Shown here: piece by piece, positions 26,151-33,744 of the stretch | How the letters are laid out: every line of letters begins with the position of its first letter | Position numbering within the stretch: the stretch's first letter is position 1 | DNA from: Actinokineospora alba | GTDB taxonomy: Bacteria; Actinomycetota; Actinomycetes; Mycobacteriales; Pseudonocardiaceae | Direction of reading: 5' to 3' | Assembly: GCF_004362515.1 (NCBI RefSeq) | Contig: NZ_SNXU01000001.1 | Span: 2,108,001 to 2,172,000 of the forward strand | Length of the DNA: 64,000 nucleotides | The notes under the pieces: generated by a model | What the model saw: the letters and a program-made list of their open reading frames with translations, nothing else | Told to the model about the DNA's origin: nothing | Databases searched by the model: none | Translations under genes and position numbers: made by a program

Positions 26151-27539
26151 TCAGTCCTTAACTGTCCACAACGGACCGCCGGGGGTGTCCTCGACGGCGA
26201 CGCCCGCGTTGAGCAGGCGGTCTCGGATCGCGTCGGCGAGGGCGAAGTCCTTGTTCGCCCGTGCTCGCTGACGCTCTTCGAGCAAGTCCTCTACCAGCGC
26301 GGCCACCGCTGAACGCAACCCGGTGTCCACAGTGGAGCTGTCGCTCCACCGCTCGGACAGCGGGTCAAGGCCGAGGACCTCGGTCATCCCGCGCACCGCG
26401 GCGGCCGCCTCACGGGCGGCGCTGTCGTCGCCGTCGTCGAGCGCGGTGTTGCCGACGCGCACGGCGTTGTGCACCGCCGCGAGGGCGGCCGGAGTGGCCA
26501 GGTCGGCGTTCATCGCGGCGACGAACTCGGCGTTCGGCTCGGCGATGCCCACGACCCCGGTGCGCTGGGTGATCTTGCGCAGGAATGATTCTACGCGCTG
26601 GTACGCGCGCACCGACTCCTCGAGCGCCGCCTCGGAGTACTCGATCATCGACCGGTAGTGCGGGCCGACCAGGTAGTAGCGCAGTTCCTGCGGCCGGACC
26701 CGGTTGATCATCTCGGGGATCGACACCACATTGCCCAGCGACTTCGACATCTTCTCGCCGCTCATGGTGACCCACGCGTTGTGCATCCAGTACCGCGAGA
26801 ACCCGTCACCGGCCGCGCGCGACTGGGCCTGCTCGTTCTCGTGGTGCGGGAACACCAGGTCGATGCCGCCGCCGTGGATGTCGAACTCCGGGCCCAGGTA
26901 CATCGACGCCATCGCCGAGCACTCCAGGTGCCAGCCGGGGCGGCCGGGGCCCCACGGCGACGGCCACGACGGCTCACCGGGCTTCGCGCTCTTCCACAGC
27001 GTGAAGTCGTGGTGGTCGCGCTTGGTGGTCGACGCGGACTCGCCCTGGTTCCAGTCGTCGAGCTTGTGCCCCGACAGCTCGCCGTAAGCGGGGTATGAGG
27101 GCACCGAGAAGTAGACGTCGCCACCCGCCGCGTACGCGTGGCCCGCGTCGATCAGCCGCTGCATGAGTTCGACCATCTGGGTGATGTGCCCGGTGGCGCG
27201 CGGCTGGATCGTCGGCGGCAGGCAGCCGAGCACGCCGTAGGCCTCGTCGAAGGCCCGCTCGTGCGTCGCCGCCCACTCCCACCACGGCCTGCCCGCGGCG
27301 GCGGCCTTCGCGAGGATCTTGTCCTCGATGTCGGTGACGTTGCGGACCAGCGTCACGTCGTGGCCGGTGTGGGTCAGCCAGCGGCGCAGCACGTCGAAGT
27401 TCAGGCCGCTGCGGACGTGGCCGATGTGCGGGATTCCCTGGACCGTCGCCCCACACACGTAGATCGACGCGGCCCCGTCCTTCAGCGGCGTGAACTCACG
27501 CTGACCGCGGGTGGCGCTGTCGAAGATGTGCAGGGACAC
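26151..27539 (-). CDS. cysS: Cysteinyl-tRNA synthetase
   Basis: A class I aminoacyl-tRNA synthetase of 462 residues, normal length. It has Zn ligands YVCGATVQG and HLECSAMA with HHENEQAQS, the HIGH motif as GIPHIGHVRSG and the KMSKS loop MSGEKMSKSLGN. A C-terminal DALR helical domain follows, with the anticodon-binding tail (FALADAIRDRLLNAG). Start GTG 27539 with AGGAG 6 nt upstream. It is the first gene of the cysS-rlmB operon. The MshC paralogue used for mycothiol has similar motifs but lacks this C-terminal tail. Confidence 0.96.
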   Translation of the reverse strand: MSLHIFDSATRGQREFTPLKDGAASIYVCGATVQGIPHIGHVRSGLNFDVLRRWLTHTGHDVTLVRNVTDIEDKILAKAAAAGRPWWEWAATHERAFDEAYGVLGCLPPTIQPRATGHITQMVELMQRLIDAGHAYAAGGDVYFSVPSYPAYGELSGHKLDDWNQGESASTTKRDHHDFTLWKSAKPGEPSWPSPWGPGRPGWHLECSAMASMYLGPEFDIHGGGIDLVFPHHENEQAQSRAAGDGFSRYWMHNAWVTMSGEKMSKSLGNVVSIPEMINRVRPQELRYYLVGPHYRSMIEYSEAALEESVRAYQRVESFLRKITQRTGVVGIAEPNAEFVAAMNADLATPAALAAVHNAVRVGNTALDDGDDSAAREAAAAVRGMTEVLGLDPLSERWSDSSTVDTGLRSAVAALVEDLLEERQRARANKDFALADAIRDRLLNAGVAVEDTPGGPLWTVKD

Positions 27540-27607
27540 GGCATTCTCCTGAGGGAAATCAATTCTTACCGGGAAATGGTACGGCTATTGCGGGGGCGAC
27601 CTGACGG

Positions 27608-28300
27608 TCAGCCCGCGATCCCGCATGATCGCAACGCGCTGATCAGCGCGTCGGGGCGCGCCTGGGTCGGCCGCGGCTCCACCCGCTCGAACCGACAGCC
27701 GAGCGTGGCGGCGGCCCCGTCGGCCTCGACGCTGTCGCCGATCATCAGCGCCCAGTCCGGTTCGACACCGAGGCGGTCGCAGGCCAACAGGAAGATCTTC
27801 GGGTCGGGCTTGACCACGCCCTCGGCGTAGGAGAGGACGTATTCGTCGACCAGTTCGGCGATTCCGCGCGCCTCGAATGCCCCACGCACATCCCACGCGA
27901 TATTGCCGCCGACGGCGACCGGAATCCCCGCGCCTTGGAGAATCCGCAGCGCGTCGGCTGTATCCGGGTAGGGAACCCAGGAGCGCGGCTCGCGAACGCG
28001 CTCGTAGAGGGTCTCGGCCACCCCGGGGCCGATATCGAGCCCGGCGGCCCGCAACGCCGCGATGGAGACCGAGCGGTGGACGTCGGAATCAAGGTCGCGG
28101 CGCGCCCAGTCCGCGCGGAACTCGGGCGGGAGATGCGCGGACGGCCCGACCGGCGCGGTGAGACTCACCAGCAAGGAATCCCGCGCGATCTGGTCGAGAG
28201 CGGCCCCGTCATGCCCCACCAGCCCGTCGACCCACGCGGCACCGGGTTCCAGACGGAACAAGGTGCCGGAGTAGTCGAGCAGCACGCCACGGATGGCCAC
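27608..28300 (-). CDS. HAD family hydrolase
   Basis: A 230-residue haloacid-dehalogenase-fold phosphatase. Motif I is LLDYSGTLF: the second catalytic Asp of DxD is replaced by Ser, unusual and possibly altering the activity (classical phosphatases have DxDGT). Motif II lies in PVAVGGNIAWDV, motif III Lys in YAEGVVKPDPKIF and motif IV ALMIGDSVEADGAAA. The GTG at 28300 places motif I at residues 6-14 as expected. Small-molecule substrate unknown. Located upstream of cysS on the same strand, with a 68-bp gap. Confidence 0.8.
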   Translation of the reverse strand: MAIRGVLLDYSGTLFRLEPGAAWVDGLVGHDGAALDQIARDSLLVSLTAPVGPSAHLPPEFRADWARRDLDSDVHRSVSIAALRAAGLDIGPGVAETLYERVREPRSWVPYPDTADALRILQGAGIPVAVGGNIAWDVRGAFEARGIAELVDEYVLSYAEGVVKPDPKIFLLACDRLGVEPDWALMIGDSVEADGAAATLGCRFERVEPRPTQARPDALISALRSCGIAG

Positions 28301-28621
28301 GGCGACCAACTTAGCCCATTGGATCCACAGCGCCCGCCAGTTATCCACAGCCCCGCCGCCAACCCCCTTTCCGCCGCCCTACACCGGCCAAGGGCAGCCC
28401 CCCAGGGCGGGTGGGGGTTTGTGCTGGTGGGGGCGGTTTGTTTGTGAAAGATGCTCGTTGGCCGGCTGCGGCGGTCAGTCGGTTCGGGTGCGGCTGCTTG
28501 TCGGTTGGGTCCGGTGGGCCGGCGGTCAGGTGGAGTCGCGTGGGTGGCGGGCGGCTGAGCTGGGACTGCGGTCAGGTGGAGTCGCGTGGGTGGCGCGCGG
28601 CTGGGGTGGGGCCGCGGTAGG
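28301..28621. other. 321-bp gene-free stretch
   Basis: No convincing gene on either strand. It contains one perfect DnaA-box-like nonamer TTATCCACA (28341-28349), G-rich sequence and a 46-bp tandem repeat (separate entry). It should include the promoter of the HAD gene and the 3' end region of the DUF427 gene. Confidence 0.6.
28522..28603. repeat. 46-bp-period direct repeat, two copies
   Basis: A 36-bp unit beginning GCGGTCAGGTGGAGTCGCGT occurs at 28522-28557 and 28568-28603 with a single mismatch. It ends 18 bp before the DUF427 stop codon and does not encode anything recognisable. Two copies at this spacing do not make a CRISPR array. Confidence 0.8.
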
Positions 28622-29484
28622 TCAGCCGAATTCGAGGGTGTCCGGGTCGGCGGCCGTCTGTTCCTCTGGTCGTGACCACGGGGTCACCGGGCGGCGGTGT
28701 GGTTGGCCGTCGATCACCAGGTCGGTGCGTTCGGCCCAGAAGCAGATGTGGTCGCGGACCTGTTCGGCGTCGTGGAGCGGGTCGGGATAGTGCCAGGCGA
28801 TGTCCGCGCCCGCCGGGCTGCCGCCCACCAGCGAGTAGTACGACGCGTGGCCCTTGTAGGCGCAGGTCGACCTCGTCTCGCTCGGGGTCAGGAGGCTCAG
28901 CTCGACGTGCTCCGGCGGGAAGTACCAGCGCGGCGGCAGGTGGGTCTCCAGCAGCAGCTTCGGGCGCGCACCCGCGGCGAGCAGGACGCCCGCGTGCGAC
29001 ACCTCCACGAGGCGTGAGCTGGTGAGGACCTCGATGCGCTTGAACGGGTCGTGTGCGTGGCCGACCGTCTCCTGCTCCTCGGCCCACCACGAGTCGAAGG
29101 CGCCGAAGTCGAGGATCACCATGCCTGCGAGGTCTTGGTCCACCGGGACGAAACCGGCCTGGGGCAGGGTCACCCCGTCCACTTCGAGGTCGACGACCAT
29201 CCCGGGGCAGGTGTGGATGCCGAAGTCGCTCGGGCCCAGCATCGGCGGGAGGCCCGCCAAGTCGGGCGCCGGTGGCTGCGGCTCCGTGGGACCACGTGGC
29301 CACGGATGTCGACGAGCGGCACCGCGTACACCGGGACGATCCGCCGGGGCTCCCACACCAGCATCGCCGTCCAGGTGTCGACCACGACCGAGTCGGCAAG
29401 GCGGGCCCGGGTCCGGAACGGCACGGGTTCGTAGCGCAGGTCTGACATCGCCGCACCCAGATGGTGCTTCATCCGTAGCGCCAT
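28622..29484 (-). pseudogene. DUF427 family protein, apparently frameshifted
   Basis: The N-terminal part (ATG 29484, GAGGAG 6 nt upstream) reads MALRMKHHLGAAM, then LVWEPRRIVPVYAVP and VDIRGHVVP in one frame. The family's continuation is in another frame: GLPPMLGPSDFGIHTCPG, DLAGMVILDFGAFDSWW, FKRIEVLTSSRLVEVS, FPPEHVELSLL and CAYKGHASYYS, ending at 28622. The switch lies near 29265-29300 and one extra base would restore a ~287-residue two-part DUF427 protein. The first frame alone would stop at 29170. Either a true pseudogene or a missing base in the assembly; the intact coding signal on both sides favours a recent event or an error. Confidence 0.75.
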
Positions 29485-29553
29485 GACGGCTCCTCACAGC
29501 TTCCGTCCGCCCAGTGTCCACCCGGAAGCGGCCACGTGGAGAGAAAGCGCGAG

Positions 29554-30021
29554 TCAGGCGCGTTGCGTGATCAGGGCGGTGGCGACGGCGGCGATGCCCT
29601 CGCCGCGGCCGGTCAGGCCCAAGCCGTCCGTCGTCGTGCCCGAAACCGACACCGGGCCGCCGACGGCCGCCGACAGGGTCTCCTGGGCTTCGGTTCGGCG
29701 CTTGCCGATCTTGGGGGCGTTCCCGATCACCTGCACTGCCGCGTTCTCGACCCGCCAGCCATCCGCGTCCAGCAGTCGGCGGACCTCGGCGAGCAAGGTG
29801 ATCCCCGACGCGCCCGCCCAACGGGGGTCGCCGGTGCCGAAGACCGCGCCCAGGTCGCCCAGGCCCGCGGCCGACAGCAGCGCGTCGCACAGGGCGTGGG
29901 CGGCTACGTCGCCGTCGGAGTGGCCCTCGCAGCCGTCGACGCCGTCCCACAGCAAGCCGGCGACCCAGCAGGGGCGGCCGGCTTCGATCGGGTGGACGTC
30001 GGTGCCGATACCGACTCTCAC
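29554..30021 (-). CDS. ispF: 2-C-methyl-D-erythritol 2,4-cyclodiphosphate synthase
   Basis: The fifth step of the MEP isoprenoid pathway: cyclises CDP-ME 2-phosphate to MEcPP, releasing CMP. The 155-residue protein has the metal ligands in IGTDVHPIE (Asp and His) and GCEGHSDGDVAAHALCDALL, and the conserved end SVSGTTTDGLGLTGRGEGI. The GTG at 30021 overlaps the ispD stop (GTGA), so IspD and IspF are co-translated, matching their consecutive pathway roles. Confidence 0.96.
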   Translation of the reverse strand: MRVGIGTDVHPIEAGRPCWVAGLLWDGVDGCEGHSDGDVAAHALCDALLSAAGLGDLGAVFGTGDPRWAGASGITLLAEVRRLLDADGWRVENAAVQVIGNAPKIGKRRTEAQETLSAAVGGPVSVSGTTTDGLGLTGRGEGIAAVATALITQRA

Positions 30022-30704
30022 TGGCCCTCCTGGGCGGCCAACACGGCCTCGGCGATCGCGAGGTCGAACGGGGTTGTGACTTTCATCGCATAAGGGTGTC
30101 CGGGGACCGTGGTGACCGCGATCCCGAGCTTTTCGACCAGCCCCGCGTCGTCGGTAGCGGAGTCGGCCAGCGCGTACGCCGCCACCAAAGTCGCGGCGTC
30201 GAAGCCCTGCGGGGTCTGCACGACCCGCAGGCAGGCGCGGTCCGGGGTGGCCAGGACGGCGCCCGCGGCGTCGACCTGTTTGACCGTGTCGGCCATCGGC
30301 AGAACCGGGATCACCGCCCGCGCGCCCGCCTCGACGGCGGTGACGACGGCCTGGATGACCGACGCCGGAGTGAAGGCCCGCGCCGCGTCGTGGACCAGCA
30401 CGACCCGGGTGTCCGGGATCACCTGTAGCGCGTGTCTCAGCGCCAGCCCGACCGAGGCCGTGCGGTCGGCTCCACCGGCCACGACGAGCGCGGGCAGCCC
30501 CGCGGCCTCGAGCAACAGGCGAGTCGCGGCGACCTCGGCGGGAGGGGCCGCAACGACGACATGCCGCACGCAACCCGCGTCAAGCAGGCCGCGCACGGCA
30601 TGTGCGAGGAGAGCTGTCCCTCGGACCGGGACGAACGCCTTCGGCATACCGAAGCCGAGCCGCTCGCCACGTCCGGCGGCGGGCACGAGCGCCACAGTGC
30701 TCAT
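30018..30704 (-). CDS. ispD: 2-C-methyl-D-erythritol 4-phosphate cytidylyltransferase
   Basis: Couples MEP to CTP, giving CDP-ME. The 228-residue protein has the nucleotide-binding loop LVPAAGRGERLGFGMPKAF, VLVHDAARAFTP and the C-terminal KVTTPFDLAIAEAVL. The ATG at 30704 is chosen because GGAG lies 6 nt upstream and the protein then begins directly with the first strand; an in-frame GTG at 30743 would add 13 residues. It lies downstream of carD and overlaps ispF by 4 bp, the conserved actinobacterial carD-ispD-ispF order. Confidence 0.95.
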   Translation of the reverse strand: MSTVALVPAAGRGERLGFGMPKAFVPVRGTALLAHAVRGLLDAGCVRHVVVAAPPAEVAATRLLLEAAGLPALVVAGGADRTASVGLALRHALQVIPDTRVVLVHDAARAFTPASVIQAVVTAVEAGARAVIPVLPMADTVKQVDAAGAVLATPDRACLRVVQTPQGFDAATLVAAYALADSATDDAGLVEKLGIAVTTVPGHPYAMKVTTPFDLAIAEAVLAAQEGQ

Positions 30705-30793
30705 GCCCGGCTCCGGACGGCGATCCCAGGGGATGTCATGCACATCTCAATCGGGCCAGGTCTCCGCCGAGCTGCCCGGTCGGGACGTGCAAA

Positions 30794-31285
30794 TCAGACA
30801 GTTGCGGTTGACAGGACCTCGTCGAGCAGAACCTCAGCCTTGTCTTCGTCGGTGCCTTCGGCCAGCGCCAACTCGCTGACCAGTATCTGACGAGCCTTGG
30901 CCAACATCCGCTTCTCACCTGCGGAAAGGCCTCGATCCTTCTCACGCCGCCAGAGGTCTCGCACCACTTCGGCAACCTTGTTCACATCGCCGGAGGCGAG
31001 CTTCTCAAGGTTGGCCTTGTACCGACGCGACCAGTTGGTCGGCTCTTCGGTGTGAGGCGCCCGCAGCACGTCGAAGACTCGATTGAGGCCCTCCTGGCCC
31101 ACGACATCCCGCACGCCGACGATCTCGGCGTTGTCTGCGGGGACGCGTACCGTGAGGTCACCCTGCGCGACTTTGAGGACGAGGTACTGCTTTTCCTCGC
31201 CCTTGATCACGCGGGTCTCGATCGCTTCGATGAGTGCGGCACCGTGGTGCGGGTAGACGACGGTCTCTCCGACCTTGAAAACCAT
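30794..31285 (-). CDS. carD: CarD family transcriptional regulator
   Basis: An essential RNA-polymerase-binding regulator that stabilises open complexes, notably at rRNA promoters. At 163 residues it is the canonical length. The N-terminal RNAP-interaction (Tudor-like) domain begins FKVGETVVYPHHGAALIE and includes KGEEKQYLVLKV. The C-terminal DNA-binding helices carry EPTNWSRRYKANLEKLASGD with the conserved Trp that wedges into the -10 fork. ATG 31285 with GAGG just upstream. Transcribed divergently from the lipoprotein and radA genes, as in mycobacteria. Confidence 0.97.
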   Translation of the reverse strand: MVFKVGETVVYPHHGAALIEAIETRVIKGEEKQYLVLKVAQGDLTVRVPADNAEIVGVRDVVGQEGLNRVFDVLRAPHTEEPTNWSRRYKANLEKLASGDVNKVAEVVRDLWRREKDRGLSAGEKRMLAKARQILVSELALAEGTDEDKAEVLLDEVLSTATV

Positions 31286-31589
31286 GTGTCCTCTGCCCCT
31301 TTCGCTGTAGTCATCTTAACACGTGCTGCCTTGTCGACGAGAGGGGAGGCGTAACCGTCTCCGCAGGTCAGCGGCCACATGATGGTGCGGGCGGGGGTTG
31401 ACAAGTGCTCTCTTGGTGTACTCAGCCCCTAATTCCGAAGACACTCGTACTGCTCACAATTGATCCACTGTGGACGTGATTGTGATCGCGCTTGATCCGT
31501 AGTGGCCGACCACACGCGTGCCCGATTCCTTGCGCGGGCTACGCTTCCGCTCGATAGGTGGAATGTCCGCAGCAGACGCAGGAGCTCTC
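31286..31589. promoter_or_regulatory. carD / lipoprotein divergent control region
   Basis: This ~300-bp gap must hold two divergent promoters. On the plus strand TTGACA (31398-31403) is a consensus -35 but the best -10 candidate, TACTCA (31419-31424), has only a 15-bp spacer. On the minus strand TAAGAT (31318-31313) is a plausible carD -10 without a clear -35. A 7-bp dyad TCACAAT (31454-31460) / ATTGTGA (31479-31485) encloses a small CCACTGTGG palindrome. Confidence 0.4.
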
Positions 31590-32297
31590 GTGAGTCGTGC
31601 ACAGCAGAACTCGACCGGACGGCTGCGCTTGGCCACGGCCGCGTCGGGACTCGCGCTGACCGCAGTTCTGGGTGCCGCCGGGTGCTCGGCAGGCCAGATC
31701 ACGCAGACCGATTCCCAATTGCCGGCTGTCAGCGGCGCGACGGGCCAGGCCGGTCCGATCGCCGTCCGCGACGCCAAGCTGGCGTTCCCGCACGAGGGCT
31801 TCTACGCCGCGGGTGCCGACGCCCCGCTGATCCTCAGCATCATCAACACCGCCGCGGCCGACGACGAGCTGCTCGAGGTGAGCAGCCCGTTCGCCGCCGA
31901 GGTCAAGCTCGAAGGCGACAAGGCCGTCCCCGGCACCGCGGCCCTGGCCGTCGGCAAGCCCGGCGAGGAGGCCAAGGCCGCCGAGCACGGCGAGACCTCC
32001 TCCTCGGCGCACCCGACCACAGACTCGGCGCACCCGACGACGTCCGGTTCGGCGCACCCGACCACCTCGGACGCCGCGCACCCGGCGACCACGAGCGCCG
32101 CGCCGACGAGCGCGGCCGCGACCAGCGCCGCCAAGGCGGTCGGCAAGCTCCAGATCGTCCTCGCGGGCCTCAAGGAGAAGCTGCACCCGGGCAGGCTCAT
32201 CCCGGTGACGTTCGTCTTCGCGAAGGCGGGGACGATCACCGTCGAGCTGCCGATCGGCCAGCCGTCGAGCCCGCGCGGTGAGTCCGGGGACCACTGA
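31590..32297 (+). CDS. LpqE-like lipoprotein
   Basis: A 235-residue lipoprotein: signal LALTAVLGAAGCSAGQ with a clean lipobox, then two beta-rich halves split by a low-complexity linker with SAHPTT repeats. The position (divergent from carD, upstream of radA) is that of M. tuberculosis lpqE (Rv3584), which has a similar copper-chaperone-like (PCuAC-type) beta fold (DAKLAFPHEGFYAAG, HPGRLIPVTFVFAKAG). Its role is unknown. The GTG at 31590 with AGGAG 6 nt upstream gives a proper signal length; longer in-frame starts would bury it. Confidence 0.82.
   Translation: MSRAQQNSTGRLRLATAASGLALTAVLGAAGCSAGQITQTDSQLPAVSGATGQAGPIAVRDAKLAFPHEGFYAAGADAPLILSIINTAAADDELLEVSSPFAAEVKLEGDKAVPGTAALAVGKPGEEAKAAEHGETSSSAHPTTDSAHPTTSGSAHPTTSDAAHPATTSAAPTSAAATSAAKAVGKLQIVLAGLKEKLHPGRLIPVTFVFAKAGTITVELPIGQPSSPRGESGDH
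32005..32100 (+). repeat. In-frame SAHPTT-type repeats in the lipoprotein linker
   Basis: Imperfect repeats of a unit like TCGGCGCACCCGACCAC encode successive SAHPTT/SAHPTT/SAHPTT/AAHPAT segments, followed by Ala/Thr/Ser low complexity. Probably a slippage-prone cell-wall-spanning linker. Confidence 0.75.
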
Positions 32298-32333
32298 CCC
32301 GGTTTTGTCGGCGCGCGGCGCTAGCGTGACCGC

Positions 32334-33704
32334 GTGGCCAAACCCGCTAAGCCGAGTTACCGCTGTGCCGAGTGCGGCCACGGCGTCGCCAAGTGGCTCG
32401 GGCGCTGCCCGGAGTGCCAGGCGTGGGGAACGCTGTCGGAAGTCGGCGTCCCCCGCGCCGCGCTGACGAAGATCAGCGCGGGGCTCCCCAGCGTCCCGGC
32501 CCGGCCGATCGCCGAGGTCGACGTCGAGTCCGCGAAGGCCCGCAAGACCGGTGTGTCCGAGCTCGACCGCGTCCTCGGCGGCGGGCTCGTGCCCGGTGCG
32601 GTGGTGCTGCTGGCGGGCGAGCCGGGTGTGGGCAAGTCGACCCTGTTGTTGGAGGTCGCCTACCGCTGGGCCGCCCGCGACGGCGAGTACGGCCCGACCC
32701 TGTACGTCACCGGCGAGGAGTCGGCGGGCCAGGTGCGGCTGCGCGCCGAGCGCACCGGCAACGTCCACGCCTCGATGTTCCTCGCCGCCGAGAACGACAT
32801 CTCGGCGCTGCTCGGGCACGTCGACGCGGTCAAGCCGGGGATGCTGGTCGTCGACTCGGTGCAGACCATGGCCTCACCGGAGGTCGACGGCACGCCCGGC
32901 GGGGTCACCCAGGTCCGCGCGGTCACGGCGGCGCTGGTCTCGCTGGCCAAGGAGCGCGGCCTGCCGGTCCTGCTGGTCGGCCACGTCACCAAGGACGGGT
33001 CCATCGCGGGCCCCCGCGTGCTCGAACACCTCGTGGACGTCGTCCTGCACTTCGAGGGCGACCGCCACTCCACCCTGCGGATGCTGCGCGGGATCAAAAA
33101 CCGCTTCGGCCCGGCCGACGAGGTGGGCTGCTTTGAACTGGTCGACAGCGGCATCGTCGGTGTCACGGACCCGTCCGGCCTGTTCCTGAACAAGCGCGAC
33201 GTCGGCGTCGCGGGCACCGCCGTCACGGTCGCCGTGGATGGGAAGCGAGCGCTGCCGGGCGAACTGCAGGCCCTGGTCGCCAAGTCGCCGCTGGGCACCC
33301 CGCGCCGGGCGGTCAGTGGCCTGGACTCCGCCCGGGTGGCGATGGTCCTGGCGGTTCTTGAGCGCCGCGGCGGCATCAAACTCGGCGACTCCGACGTCTA
33401 TACGGCGACGGTCGGCGGCATGAAGATCACCGAGCCCGCGGCCGACCTGGCCATCGCGCTGTCGGTGGCCACCGCGGCCCGGGACGTCGCTCTCCCGGCC
33501 GATCTCGTGGTGCTCGGTGAGGTCGGTCTGGCCGGGGAGGTCCGTCGGGTCAGTGGCGTGCGCGCCCGGCTGGCCGAGGCGATGCGGCTCGGATTCACCA
33601 AGGCGCTCATCCCGCCGGACTGCGGTGAGGTGCCCGACGGGATGCAGATCAGGATCGTGCCCGACCTCGGCTCGGCGATGAACAACCTGTCCGTGTTGCG
33701 CTGA
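32334..33704 (+). CDS. radA: DNA repair protein RadA (Sms)
   Basis: An ATP-dependent helicase that drives branch migration and processing of recombination intermediates. Full length at 456 residues: zinc finger YRCAECGHG/GRCPECQAWG, Walker A AGEPGVGKSTLLLEV, Walker B GMLVVDSVQT, the RadA-specific KNRFG motif GIKNRFGPADEVG and a C-terminal Lon-like domain (SGLDSARVAMVLAVLERR, VLGEVGLAGEVRRV). Start GTG 32334. In most actinobacteria disA follows immediately; here a terminator and a convergent gene follow instead. Confidence 0.96.
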   Translation: MAKPAKPSYRCAECGHGVAKWLGRCPECQAWGTLSEVGVPRAALTKISAGLPSVPARPIAEVDVESAKARKTGVSELDRVLGGGLVPGAVVLLAGEPGVGKSTLLLEVAYRWAARDGEYGPTLYVTGEESAGQVRLRAERTGNVHASMFLAAENDISALLGHVDAVKPGMLVVDSVQTMASPEVDGTPGGVTQVRAVTAALVSLAKERGLPVLLVGHVTKDGSIAGPRVLEHLVDVVLHFEGDRHSTLRMLRGIKNRFGPADEVGCFELVDSGIVGVTDPSGLFLNKRDVGVAGTAVTVAVDGKRALPGELQALVAKSPLGTPRRAVSGLDSARVAMVLAVLERRGGIKLGDSDVYTATVGGMKITEPAADLAIALSVATAARDVALPADLVVLGEVGLAGEVRRVSGVRARLAEAMRLGFTKALIPPDCGEVPDGMQIRIVPDLGSAMNNLSVLR

Positions 33705-33739
33705 CCGCGGTGTCAGGGGCATCACCCCCGACACCGCGG
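33705..33739. terminator. Bidirectional terminator between radA and the convergent CU044_5270 gene
   Basis: A perfect 10-bp stem (CCGCGGTGTC / GACACCGCGG), one mismatch, then a 4-bp GGGG/CCCC stem and a 5-nt loop, starting at the base after the radA stop. It can serve both convergent genes. No U-run, as usual in high-GC genomes. Confidence 0.8.
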
Positions 33740-33744
33740 GTCAG

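Noticed and set aside
28341..28349. Perfect DnaA-box-like nonamer TTATCCACA, possible replication origin
   Set aside because: A single box with no cluster, no AT-rich unwinding element and no dnaA/dnaN neighbours.
28522..28603. Possible CRISPR array
   Set aside because: Only two units, repeat longer than the 10-bp interval, no cas genes; it is a plain tandem duplication.
29485..29950. Upstream open frame merging DUF427 with ispF antisense
   Set aside because: Runs antisense over ispF coding sequence and has no start or family signal.
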